This document shows, piece after piece, positions 36,610 to 47,526 of a stretch of DNA of 64,000 nt. The notes under the pieces are model-generated. The model was given only the letters and a program-made list of their open reading frames with translations, ran no database searches and was not told the origin of the DNA. The stretch is from Homalodisca vitripennis. Its lineage: Eukaryota; Arthropoda; Insecta; Hemiptera; Cicadellidae. The position numbers and the translations under genes are program-made. Numbering within the stretch: position 1 is the first letter of the stretch; the number at the start of each line of letters is the position of its first letter. The DNA is taken from positions 142,854,001-142,918,000 of the forward strand of contig NC_060212.1 of assembly GCF_021130785.1 (NCBI RefSeq). The letters run 5' to 3'.

Positions 36610-37900
36610 GAAAAATAAACCGACTTCGAAACACTGAAATAAAATCAAGGAACTGAAGTTGAAAACAATTGTTTTTCGGAAACCAACAAAAAAAAAACTC
36701 AAATCATATAACACACAATTTTTAGAGGCAGCACCAAATTCTAAATAGATTAAAAAGTAATGCTGTGATATAAAAGAAATTAGATGCAATTTTAGATAAA
36801 ACACGATTATTGTAAAACTAGTTTAAAATAATATATTTTTTTAGAAAAAGGTGTTTATGAATTAAATGTTATCAATGTATTACTTTTTGCAATACAACAG
36901 ATTAAAAACATGTATTTATGATTCACACTTTCATAGACACTCTTATACACATGGACCAGATTTTAGTAAATTTAATTGTAAATAATGCCTAATTTAGGGT
37001 ATAAAATGAGGCAACGAATTCCTTTTCAAGAATTGAATAGGTATTGCTGTGATTTAGATTACTAGGCTTCTTAAGTTTTTTATTTTGTTGTAACATTATA
37101 TTAAGAAGAACTGCTAAGCCTATACAATGTACATTTTCATTGCAAATTTATTTGATTTATAATTTTTTGCTCATTTATATCAGCAATTACAAGGAAGGGA
37201 TACAGATTAAAACTACGAAGTTATGAATAATTTACGATTTATAATAAAACTTATTGATAATAATTACTTGTTATAAATGGATATTACTTCTGATGTTGGA
37301 ACTTGATGTCATTTTTTTATATTTAGTTAACGAATTAGCTAACCAAGTACGGCATATATCTTCTATTCAAAAAAGGATTGTCATAAATTATTTTAGTCGT
37401 TGAAACTTAGAATGTCTTCTAATATATTATCTATAGAAAACTTTCGAGTTCAAATAATGTTATGAAAGCAATTTCACAATAATATGGTTAATTTACATTA
37501 CCAAATTTAAATAGACATTTGGCATATCCTTAAACCCATTTAAAGTTTAGTAATGCATTCGGTACAGAATAAATATTAAAATTCAGTTATCATACTCCCC
37601 TGATATATTCGTCTTATCATATAAACGGTTCATATAATTTTCTTCTCTATAAATTATTTATAACATCACCGTATGTAAGAAAACTGAACAATAGTTATTT
37701 GTAAATTATTGACGCAATCCACAATGTAGATGACCTTCTTTCTCTTGGTTGGCGACTAAAAAGAACAAATCCCAAGAGATGTTTTTTGCAATTATCGCTG
37801 AGCAGTTGTTGCCAATTAGAAGCTCTGCTGAAGAACCCCAACAGAGCTACGTGACCCCCCCCCCCAACCACTCTCACCCAGGCTACTTCACCCCTTCAGC
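36610..37900. other. AT-rich stretch, nothing recognised
   Basis: Contains ccgacttcgaa at 36619 and a C-run at about 37853-37863 (gacccccccccccaacc). No supported gene. Confidence 0.45.
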
Positions 37901-37915
37901 GCCCACCCCTTCCAG

Positions 37916-38226
37916 GCTAATCATTTACACCTTCAAATTTTTAACCTTCTTCTTCTCCATTATACCGAAAGTTTCAACAAATCTATGAAAGAGTGAGTTC
38001 TAGCTAATCATTTATACCTAAAAATGTTTATTCTTCTTCTTCACCCATATTCCGAAACTTCCAACAAATCTATGGACAAGTGAGTACAGGCTAATAATTT
38101 ACACCTTCAAATTGTTTGTAACCTTCTTCTTCACCATTATATCGAAAGTTTCAACAAATCCATGAAAGATTGAGTTCTAGCTAATCATTTATACCTTCAA
38201 ATTTTTAACCTTCTTCTTCTTCACAA
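37916..38226 (+). repeat. ~88-bp tandem repeat, 3.5 units
   Basis: Units begin gctaatcattta(c/t)acc at 37916, 38003, 38090 and 38180 (spacings 87, 87, 90). Each contains aaccttcttcttc.cc, then 'ccgaaagtttcaacaaatc.atgaaag.ttgagt'. Units are clearly alike with scattered substitutions. Confidence 0.9.
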
Positions 38227-38229
38227 GTA

Positions 38230-40660
38230 AAGTTGTATAGTTTACTTTATTACCGCAATAGAATGCATATTTGTTATAACATTTCTATTACTATTTCTAT
38301 TTCTATACTAACAACATTTAAATGAACTATCATTTATGCGTTCAAATAACTAAGCTGGGGTATTTCACTGAATTGAAAACACAATATCATTACAAAATTC
38401 ACCTTCTCAAAACTAGGGCCAGTCGGCAGATTACCTACTAGTATCGAACGTACCACCGATGATACAAATAGAACTGGCCACTGAATAGCACTGAGTAAAG
38501 TTTCTTATTGGTACGTATAAATTTTGGTCTTTATAAAATGTCTAAGAAAGAAAATTTTGTAGCAATATTTTACTTACCATTGATAGTTAAGTGCTTTTTT
38601 ATTTTTTACTTACATTTGTGATTTAAAATTATAATTTGTCGGTTAAACTGTTTTGTAATATATTACCCACAGTTTTTTTAGACTTACTATTTTTTATTAA
38701 ATCTATAAAATCAATTTTTATTTTATCTAAACTCTATGAAGAGTTTAGTGATAAAAATACAAAATTAATGTATATGAAATATGACTTGAGGGAATGACAT
38801 GATTTTTTATTTATAAAGAACTAATTTTTTTAAGAAAATATTGATTATAAATCAAGAATTAAAAAAAAATATATTCAAGTTTTAAAAACCGATTTCCCAG
38901 TCTTGATTGAATAAAAAACAATTTAAAGCTATAGCTCATGTAAATAAGTACTGTAAAAATTCGTCTTTTAACTCAACCCGTTTTAGTTTGGCCATAGTTA
39001 CAACATTGTTTCATTTCTTTAAATGTCTGCAATTCTTTGTGGAGTTAAAGAATTTTTATTTTTTCTGTTTTTAAGAAGATGATGATACAAGTGCTATGAC
39101 AAGTAACAAAAATAAATCCCAACGAAAAAGTCAATGCAAAACCATAAGTACTCAATCTCCAAAATACGGATAATTGCTCCTGATGCTTGACGGATAATGC
39201 AAAAGGAAAAACCTACAACTCATCATCCTTCCCCACTGCATTCCTGTAAGCAGGTTCTAGCACAGTCCATCTGTAGCTTTGTGTCAATGTCGAAATTGAG
39301 CTTCAAGAGGTAAAAACGTGCCATAACCAACCTTGAACCTACTATAGGATACTGAAAGTGCAAGGCGGATAGAAGAGAAAATAGTTGCTAAAATTCGATA
39401 CATAAATCGCGGTATAAAGCATCGTAGATAAGCCAAGTTATATGAGAATAGAACTTTAGCTGTTAGTATCTTGTCTATAAACATTTCTTACATAATTAAA
39501 AGTCTTTACAGAATTGATGGAAATTATTTCTCTAATGGAACTTTTGAGAAGCACATTCTTCACAAAAGAAACCCAGGATTTAATGACGGTTTAATGAAAG
39601 ACAAGAATAAAATTAAACACTCTTTGTTGTACAAGAGAAGAAACGTAGTCACGCTCAAGATGTTGAGCTTAAAGACGCTTCTGATTGGGCGACGTTTGTT
39701 GTTAATTACAAAAAACTTCCGGCGCACTCTTTCTATGAACCCCTCTTCTTTAATTTAACTCTGTGATATTTATTGCTCAACAAATAAATGTCAAGCTGAA
39801 AAGAGAATCCCGATGGTTTTTCACGCTTTGCCAACTGTTAACCTTGAACACCAATGTAAACCACTAATAATTTATCATAATAAATTTGAGGTTTTCAAAC
39901 CTTCTTAGAGGATTTCATCGTTGAAAATTATTGATTCTAGCGAATTGTTTTCTGAAATCGTGAAACACGTAAAAATTTAAAAGAATTAAGACTAAATGTA
40001 GGGATTTCTTTACACACCATTTAAACCTCATAGAAAAAGTAGTGCTGATATCAATACATATTTCCTTGAACTTTGTTTTCAAAGAATACAATATTAAGAA
40101 TACTAACTCTTATCTTTTATGATACTTTTAAGTCTCAAACAGATAATAACTGATGACCTAACTTTGCCACTTAGTGAAAATATAGGAATTATGGACACTT
40201 GCCACAATTAAGTGTAAGGACGCATCATTCATAATTAGCACTAGTGATTAAATTACAATGAAATACAAGATATATGGAATGCACAGCATTAGCATTATAT
40301 ATTTTAAAGTGAAAGTAGTGTTCTTTGTAATGATTTCAAAAACCTGCTAAAAGTACAAAATATGTTCTGCCTGCTCATCAAATACTTTATCTTAATATTA
40401 CGAATTATTTTGATCCTCAGATCGCTGCTGCCTGTCATTGCTTTATGCTATTTTATTGAAAAACGTGCAGCTAATATTTGATCAAAATAATGAAATACAC
40501 ATTCAAACACAAGGTAATATCCCACATCTTTCGCTTTACACGATATTTTCAATTTTTCAACTGTATATATATAGATTCCAATTGTTCTCCTAGACACTCT
40601 AAGAATATTTATATGAACTTGAAAATTTGTAAGGAATATAAAGATACCACTAGAGGAGCT
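38230..40660. other. AT-rich stretch with one ~95-codon unrecognised frame
   Basis: A frame at 39471-39758 (+) is lysine/arginine-rich and matches no family I recognise; codon choice is AT-driven, so it is probably chance. Nothing else supported. Confidence 0.4.
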
Positions 40661-40662
40661 AA

Positions 40663-41190
40663 GAAGAACTAGGAAGCAGTAGATAATCTCTTGCCCAAAT
40701 TTTAAAGATATCACCGGAGTAGCCAAGGTTAATTAGGAAGTAATAAACCATGTCTTGCTAAACTTTTATTGGTATTACCAAAGGATCAGGGAACTAGGAG
40801 ACATAGATCATATCTTGCCCAAATTTTAAAGGGGGACTAAGAAGTATAAGATATATTGTGCTCAAATATTCAAGTTACCATCAGAGAACCAAGGGAATTA
40901 AGAAATATGAGATCATCTTGTGCTAAAATTTTAAAGTTATCATTAGAGGAATCGAGGGAATCAAGAATTATAAGATAATCTTGTGCTCACGTTTTAAAGT
41001 TACCATCAGAGGAACCAAGGGAACTAAGAAGTAGTATAATATCATGTCTTGCTTAAATTTTAAGGTATCTCCAGAATGATCAAGGAAAATTGAAAGCAAC
41101 AGATCATTTCTTGCTCAAATTTCATAGGTACATACTACCAGATGAGCCTGGCTGGACTGGAAACAACAGATCATCTCCTTCCCGGAATAT
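40663..41190 (+). repeat. ~62-bp minisatellite, about 8 degenerate units
   Basis: The anchor cttg(c/t)(g/c)(c/t)(t/c)aaa-ttttaaag occurs at 40690, 40754, 40814, 40855, 40917, 40980, 41048 and 41110. Spacings are 64, 60, 41, 62, 63, 68 and 62. Each unit continues 'ttaccatcagagga-ccaaggga-ctaagaagta-taagat-at'. The 41-bp step is a unit with an internal deletion. Confidence 0.85.
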
Positions 41191-41359
41191 TCTGTCAGAA
41201 CTCTAAATTGTGATAGTGAAATGTAAACGAGAGCTGACACGACACACGGAAGCAATAATCCGTACAGAAGTGGGTCACACGCATGACCCTCCCATGGGAC
41301 AGGGTTGGCTCATTAAAGGGAGTGATCAGATTGAAAAACACGGGACAACGAGGGGTTAT

Positions 41360-41420
41360 GAATCTGACCTCGCCCTTTGGGGAATACGGGACTCACGCGA
41401 CACAGTATGGCATAGTGCGG
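41360..41420 (+). repeat. Dispersed repeat shared with 47070-47120
   Basis: gaatctgacctcgcccttt..gggga....(a)cacgcgaca is shared by the two sites, both plus strand. The surrounding 41.2-41.5 kb is unusually GC-rich and holds overlapping frames of 60-90 codons that look incidental. Confidence 0.6.
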
Positions 41421-41499
41421 GAAACAGTAGAATGTTTCATTCTAGGAACTATCGAGAAGTTTCAACGGTGAACGAAACTAAGTACTAAATAGCACAATA

Positions 41500-42415
41500 A
41501 TAATATTTCGTTATCAGTAGTGTACTAAAGGGCCTAAATACTCGTATATTGCTTAGGGCCTACTCAAAAAAATTTCAAATTTCTTGTTACTGTATTACAC
41601 TAACAATTGAAAAATCAATAGCCAAGTAAAGTTGATACTACTTTTCGAAACACGTGCATTATTTAAATTTTATTTCTTAAATTTTTGTTATTGCCTATGG
41701 GTTTTTACAGGATCATCTTGTTTTTTGAATAGTTCAATATAAAAGTTCTATCCTGCGTTACTCTTATATATGGATTTTTTAGATATCACAAACACTTTAC
41801 ACAATCAAATTGATCTCACACAAATTGTTGTTTTAAATGGAACTAATCCTTATGAAAGTAACTAGATTTTTACTTTTTAAATCCAATAATATTTAAATGT
41901 GAAGTAACTAATATCCAAATATCCCGCTTAGATTTTTGTTTTTACTCTAATGGTTAATACAATTGTAGTTTTCACTGCCTTTATAATACATTGGCATAAA
42001 ATAAGTAATTATAGAGGTACCGGCTTTTAAACTTTAAACTATTTCTGGTTCATTTTAAAGTTTATAGGAAAAACTTTTGACAACACAAATAAACTTCAAA
42101 CTTTCTTGTCAGAACTGAATCGTTTTTAGGCATAAGCTTTAAATTAATTTGTAACTTACAACTTGTAAATTATTATTTCTATATATTCAGCTGAATTTTT
42201 ATCACAATTTGTTACATCAAACTGGAAATATAAACAACTAGAGGTTACCCACTGCCTCACACGCAATTTGTAAAAAACAAAGTCTACTTAGTCAAAGCAA
42301 ATATCATGTAATATGATGGTCCCTATGATATTTAAGACGTAAGTAGGCATACGACCAGGTACTAATTTTTCATGGTTAGATGATCAGAGGTTGAGGGACT
42401 AACTCTTATATCACG
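41500..42415. other. AT-rich stretch, nothing recognised
   Basis: No supported feature. Confidence 0.5.
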
Positions 42416-42419
42416 TTTT

Positions 42420-43050
42420 GAGCGTAAGAGAGCATTTCTAGTTCAAATTAATTATATTTCTGATGCCACAGTTGAGTTTTACTTGTTGCCCAGGTTAATA
42501 AAATTGATATATAGGTCTCAAAAACCAACTTTGGTAAAAAAAACACTCAGTTCCATCTCCTGCGATCTACTTCCGGTTTAATATTTTACTATTGCCCTAG
42601 TTGTTTGCTTCGTTGTCCTGACATACTTAGGACTGATAAACCAACTCCGGTGAGAAAGAATCTACTTCTGGGCGTTTAATTCAGTTCTAGTCTAATGTAT
42701 TTACGGTGTAAAATGAGTTTGTTTTATTGGCTCGATTATATAAAGCAGGATATATGGGTGCGTGAGTGTGCGTAAATTTTGGAATCATACTCCTGTCAAA
42801 AAAAATGTTGATGTCCGATCAAAGATATTTTCAGCCCTATATTAGAATATACGTAAACACGCGGGACTGAGAAACCTACTTCTGTCAAAAAGGGTCTACT
42901 TACGTCTTTTGCAATCCTTTCTCGGTCTAAGATATTTCCAGTGCCATAGTTGAGTTTGCCTTCTTGTCGCGATGAAAAAAATACATACATACTTTGGCCT
43001 GAGAAATCAACTAAGGTCAAAATCATCCATTCCCGTTTATAAGGAGGAAT
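42420..43050 (+). repeat. ~120-bp degenerate tandem array, 4-5 units
   Basis: The anchor 'gccatagttgagtttgc-ttgttg' recurs near 42469, 42593, 42711 and 42943. Each is followed by 'gac-tacat-actta/ggactgagaaaccaact-cggtcaaaaa' and 'tctacttctg-cgt'. A single related monomer lies at 56400-56560. The (-) frame across 42796-43026 is incidental. Confidence 0.65.
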
Positions 43051-43330
43051 TCAACATTTCAGTATATTCAATCATTTATATTCTTGTTTTTTCGGACTGC
43101 AGTAATGTCAGAAAAACCAACCAGTCTTGAGTATCTAAACATTCTTGCACGTAAACATTCACAGTTATTATGAAACATAAATATGATCATTACAATAGTT
43201 CTTAATTGAATTAAACATATGGTTGCGCTGTCAAAACTAATGTTGACACAAACAGTTGATCACATTTAATAGGAATTTATAAATTATTATTTCGTACAGA
43301 TAAGATGGGGTATTTTGCTATTTTAGACAC

Positions 43331-43515
43331 CAGTGAGGCGTAGCCCTAGGAAAAATTCGATTTAACAATAGGCCCATATTCATCCCAGGGACCGTAAGTA
43401 TGTTCATATAAAATTTCAATACAATCGGTTGAATAGTTTACGCGTGAAAACATACACAAAGGCAGTTTTGCTTTTATAATATTTTTAAGATTAGGATTAG
43501 GATGCAAGGCTTTAT
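43331..43515 (+). mobile_element. LINE 3'-end-like fragment with (GATTAG)n tail
   Basis: The sequence 'caatcggttgaatagtttacgcgtgaaaacatacacaaaggcagttttgcttttataatatttttaagattag' (split over 43430-43500) followed by a short GATTAG repeat matches the layout of RTE-type LINE 3' ends common in insects, as remembered. The cagtgaggcgtagccctagg at 43332 may be the edge of a hitch-hiking non-autonomous element. No reverse-transcriptase coding is present. Confidence 0.45.
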
Positions 43516-43652
43516 ATAGTAAGTATATTTTAAATTTACGGCGTTCGTTAGAAGTTACTCTCTCTCCCAAAATGTTCTTCGAGTTACACTACAAGTTGTT
43601 TTAATCTCAATCTATATATAACCATATAAGTAATCCATATAAATATAAATAA

Positions 43653-43702
43653 ATAATATATATATATATATATATAATATATATATATATTTATATATTA
43701 TA
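43653..43702. repeat. Imperfect (AT)n microsatellite
   Basis: An AT run with one or two interruptions. Confidence 0.9.
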
Positions 43703-43709
43703 TGCTCAA

Positions 43710-44755
43710 ATGTGATAGTATAAGATATTTGCAAGGTTTTGATGTCTTGAGGTCACTGGAGAGTTTTAAATTAATAGTTTTTCATGTACCATATTGTTTA
43801 ATGATGCCTTTTTCTGAGCATAATGGTATATACAAACTAAAATAAAGTATACCAAAATGTTAACAATTTAAAAGACAAATTAAAAGTCATACCAATCAAG
43901 TCATACTTCATATATTTTAATGTTTTCCTCCATCCGATTAAAATATTTTGAGGAAAACAGAATATTAATTGAGATTTAACAAGACCACCTTCTCATTAAA
44001 ACAACTAGCCTGCTAGATTATGGAACGGAAGATTTCTCAAAACTGTACAATCTTTTCTTCCTTTTTAAACATTGTTTACAGAAAAAATAAGAATTATATC
44101 GAAAGGTCAACTTTTTACTCCTGAATCTTGGACCTCAAGAGGGTTCTTTAGGAAAAAGGATCATATACTTATCAGTACAGTATTTTAAAAACACTTTTAG
44201 TGGAGTAATGGGGACAGGAATTAATTTAAACACTGCTCTGCATGTTTAACATTACACATATCAACGTTTATGAGAATATGTATTATATCTATCGATATAT
44301 GACTGCCAACTCGTATTGCAATTTTATTTTAATTGTCACTACATATATTTTTTCCTAATTGTCAAATTTCCTTTTTGTCTTCTAAAAATTGCATGTACAC
44401 TTGAAGAGTAGCTGTTAGCCGTAGAATCCACCGAATTCAATAAGGCCCCGCCCGAAGTGAATTTGACAACGAGGTCTGACAAAGAAACGTGCCCGCGTCT
44501 CTAAGTAATGGCCGGAGCGAACCACCACTTTGTTAAGGGCGGAAGGCAAATTATTAAAAGTCCACGACATTTGTCTTGACGCCACCATTTTTAAGTTGCA
44601 AACAGGATCGTACGTTTCTTCTCATATTTCCCCAATATATTCATATATTTTAGTTATATTCAATAATAACAGTAGAAAAAACCATATAGATAAACTTTTA
44701 AAATTCAATTTTGAAATATTATTTTTTAGCTGTGGGGAATATTTAAAAGTGCAAG
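43710..44755. other. Mostly AT-rich; small GC patch at 44440-44540
   Basis: The patch (aaggccccgcccgaagtg, gtgcccgcgtctc, ggccggagcg) has no recognised identity. The rest is background. Confidence 0.4.
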
Positions 44756-44762
44756 TAATTCC

Positions 44763-44930
44763 TCCTCCGTAGACTAGTGGTTATAGTCTCGGCTCTCTAA
44801 CCGAGAGATCACGGGTTCAAATCCCGGGGAGGTCCAATCATGTTGTACTTTGACCATAAAAAGCTGTGCACATCGAAACTGGCATGGCTGACGCTGAGGC
44901 TTAAATGAGATTAAAAAAGGTGCAAATTAC
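44763..44930 (+). mobile_element. tRNA-headed SINE (second family)
   Basis: The head at 44763-44837 folds roughly as a tRNA: D-arm gactagtggttatagtc, anticodon stem ctcgg/ccgag with an 8-nt loop (one too many for a real tRNA), T-arm cgggttcaaatcccg (good B-box) and acceptor halves cctcc/ggagg. The acceptor register is off by one and a T-stem pair mismatches, so it is not a working tRNA. The following 'gtgcacatcgaaactggc' and 'ggctgacgctgaggc' blocks and the A-rich end near 44925 fit a SINE body. Confidence 0.65.
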
Positions 44931-45094
44931 CTTTCGTGAATTTTGTTTAGTTGTATTTACTCTAAGCTCTAATCGAATAAAGGTGAAGTGATACGATTTA
45001 ATACATAAAATAGCGATGTTTAGTATAATAGAGATTTGAAGTATAACAGTATTAGTTTCATTAAAGACCAATCAACTAACAAATACATACGAAA

Positions 45095-45310
45095 CTGTTA
45101 CAAGCATCTTGTATCTCAACTTATTGCGGGGTGAGAGCGCAGCAATAAGCGAGTTGGCGGTTAGTAGCCTAGTAGCGATTGCTAAAAGAGGAGTTTTATT
45201 CCTAGAGAGAGAGAGAGGGCAGAATTGAATATCGCTCCACATACGGCACTCGCAATCCACTGAATGTGTTATGGTAATAACCCAATCCAGGGGAGGCATT
45301 CTGGCAAATG
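45095..45310. other. GC-moderate block with a GAGA tract
   Basis: (GA)n at about 45204-45218 within 'cctagagagagagagagggc'. GAGA runs can bind GAGA factor in flies, but the context is unknown. The minus-strand 75-codon frame has no recognised motif. Confidence 0.3.
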
Positions 45311-45572
45311 AAATTCATACGTTTTCGGAAACATGCTTCCTTTATAGCTCCAATCATATTCAAGGTAAATATCGCAGGCAGGTATTAGCCATTAACCAAA
45401 CGTTACAGTGATAATAATATTTTAATTAGAAATAATTTATTGGAAATTTAACAAAAATGTTAGCGTCAACTAACATGACACGAGTAAAAATATACGCCGT
45501 AAAACAACTGCGCTCAGGAAAATTAACTAATTGTTCCAGCAATTAAAGTGAGCTGTCATGACACCAGAGGAA

Positions 45573-45790
45573 GTTTACCGGTCAAATATATGTCGGGGTA
45601 ACAGGGTGTCTTCCGGTCGATCGCGGAGTGTTTCCGATAGAGATACGGGCAACAAGGGCATTAGCGGTATTAAAAAACAACCGCCTTAATGATTCGGCAC
45701 GTGTCGTGGAGGGGCCAGCACGAGTGTCTGGTGCCATGGCGCAATCTGGCACGCTCCCGCCAAATCTGGTTATGGCGGGAAGGCACTGGC
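45573..45790 (+). repeat. 218-bp GC-rich dispersed element, copy 2
   Basis: 214/218 identical to the reverse complement of 33096-33313; edges are sharp and flanks unrelated. In this copy the frame RGVFPIEIRATRALAVL, then NNRLNDSARVVEGPARVSG, is open across the whole element, but it has no ATG near its start and copy 1 carries a stop, so coding is doubtful. No known family recognised. Confidence 0.85.
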
Positions 45791-45984
45791 ATATAGCAAA
45801 TTTGATTGTCGTATGAGTGAATGGGTAGATGTGGGGTTAGACAGATTTGGATTTATGCTACAATGAAAAATGTCCTGAAGAGAAAACCTGCTATTCTTTC
45901 AGTTGCCCAAAAACAATACACTTCAATTTTGAATTGGAAAATTTGAAAAACTTTATGTTGTGCTTAGCAGTTCATATATTACAA

Positions 45985-46200
45985 ATAAAAATTAAATGGG
46001 AATATAAGCGCTGATCTCGAGAACGGCTGGACTAATTGGCAAATTCTGTTTATAATGTTCATTGAAATTCAAGGAAGGTTTTTTGTAAGTTTTACGAAAT
46101 AGTTTAGTATATTTAAAAGTTTTAGAATTAAAAATTAAATTTACAATAAACAGCTGTTGGCACTTTGAGCTGAAGATCGTCTAAAAGGCTGAAACATAAG
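45985..46200 (+). repeat. Dispersed repeat ('gatctcgagaacggctggac' type)
   Basis: gctgatctcgagaacggctgg, aattggcaaattctg..., attgaaattcaaggaagg. This wording is typical of non-coding 3' regions of insect retroelements, from memory. The end lies near 46200. No coding. Confidence 0.45.
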
Positions 46201-46209
46201 TTAAATTTA

Positions 46210-47065
46210 AATTTAAGAAAGTATTATGTACACAGTGTTCTATAAGTAGTGTAATGCAGACAGCAAAGTCCAATGTTATTGTCTAATTCTTAAACCAGAT
46301 TGCGCCAGTGGCTAATTAAAAAAAAAAACATCGCATCACTTAAGGTACTCGAACTGATTGGTATTTTTTACATTGTTATGTGGCATTTTTACAGTGGAAT
46401 TGTTTAGGAAAATCACAGGCATGAAGGCTAACATCTCTCAACGAGCGATTCTTTTCCAGATTACAGTAAAAAAGACACATTTGTTATAGATGTTCTATAT
46501 AATAACCTATTATAAACAATATTTGGACATATTTCATGTACTTAGTAAAGACTTCACCCTCATCTAGGGGCAAGTAGATGATTTTTGAGCTTAGTAAGCT
46601 TCTCAGTCCTAGTATGTACGTATGTATATTTTCTTCATCAGCGCAAGAAGGCAAAGTCAACAACGGCAGTGAAAATATCTTAGTAGTTTCGTTACTTAAA
46701 GTGGTTGTTGTCTTAGGATAGATGAAAATGACCAATGCAATTATATTATTTCTAAGTGGTTTTTGTTTATAAGTCTGAACGCTTGATGTAATAATAAAAT
46801 ATTTATAAAACTACACCCTTGTGGGAGGATTTTGACATTTCTCTCACTCTGTTTGCACCTACTAAATGTGTCCATGGTAACATAACATATCAGTGAATTT
46901 TATTTTTAAAAGACACTCAAAATGTGCCAACATCATTAATTTGTCTGCATTAAATGCACGGCAGAGTTTACAAAACGTTGGAAATTATAGTTAACACGAA
47001 CAAGTTTGATATGAGCTGGTCGGTTACCATTAATTAAATACAGATTTGGAAGCATTTGAGTAATG
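46210..47065. other. AT-rich stretch, nothing recognised
   Basis: No supported feature. Confidence 0.5.
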
Positions 47066-47069
47066 AGTC

Positions 47070-47180
47070 AGTCACGAATCTGACCTCGCCCTTCGGGGAG
47101 CGCTAGATACACGCGACAATCATTGGTGGTGTGATGGTGGAGGGTTTAGGGGAGGGGTTGAGGGTTGAGGTGTGATGTTG
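47070..47180 (+). repeat. Dispersed repeat (shared with 41360) plus G-quadruplex motif
   Basis: acgaatctgacctcgccctt..ggggagc...acacgcgaca repeats the 41360-41420 sequence. At 47142-47164 follow four G-runs, GGG-TTTA-GGGG-A-GGGG-TTGA-GGG, which meet the usual G-quadruplex pattern. Confidence 0.7.
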
Positions 47181-47326
47181 GATGGATACCATACAGAACT
47201 TACAATATGAATTGAGGTTTTATAATAAACAAACAGAAATATTTAAATAAGGGATAACCTTTCAATTTATTGCTGCAAAGCATATTCGCCCATTCTTACT
47301 TCCATGGTCATGGATATCCAATGTGA

Positions 47327-47387
<61 letters not shown>

Positions 47388-47390
47388 GTC
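47327..47390. repeat. (CT)n microsatellite
   Basis: A CT run with a few TT interruptions. On the minus strand it directly follows a LINE C-terminal fossil and may have grown from its AGA/GAG codons. Confidence 0.95.
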
Positions 47391-47399
47391 TGACTGCGT

Positions 47400-47515
47400 C
47401 ATCTTCCATTTCTCTTAGTCCCTCTCTACTTAGTCCTTCCGTAATTTATTGGGTCTTCCACGACGTCTCCTTCGTATTGGATTTTCTCTCCACATTTTCC
47501 TTCTTATTTTTTAAT
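47400..47515 (-). pseudogene. LINE C-terminal fossil, copy 1 (left flank of the LINE below)
   Basis: The minus strand reads MWRENPIRRRRRGRPNKLRKD, interrupted by stops, then *VERD*E; an overlapping frame gives LREMEDDAVRQRKR. This order (RGRP..(L)RW.D.VERDL.E(M)...D) is the well-known C-terminal tail after the reverse transcriptase in several LINE proteins. Stops and frame changes show it is dead. It resembles the piece at 48700-48850. Confidence 0.6.
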
Positions 47516-47526
47516 TACTATTCTAT

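Noticed and set aside
37916..38226. CRISPR-like array
   Set aside because: Whole units repeat with substitutions and there are no unique spacers; the same holds for the 40.7, 42.4 and 61.4 kb arrays.
39471..39758. 95-codon basic frame as a transposase fragment
   Set aside because: Searched by eye for DDE, RT and zinc-finger signatures and found none.
41210..41488. Gene at 41.2-41.5 kb
   Set aside because: Two overlapping frames of similar length in a GC-richer repeat fragment, without recognisable motifs.
44763..44837. Functional tRNA gene
   Set aside because: Eight-base anticodon loop, acceptor register slip and T-stem mismatch; SINE-like body follows.
45628..45816. Protein-coding gene within the 218-bp element
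   Set aside because: No ATG at the start, a stop in the sister copy, and half of the frame's tail lies in unrelated flank.
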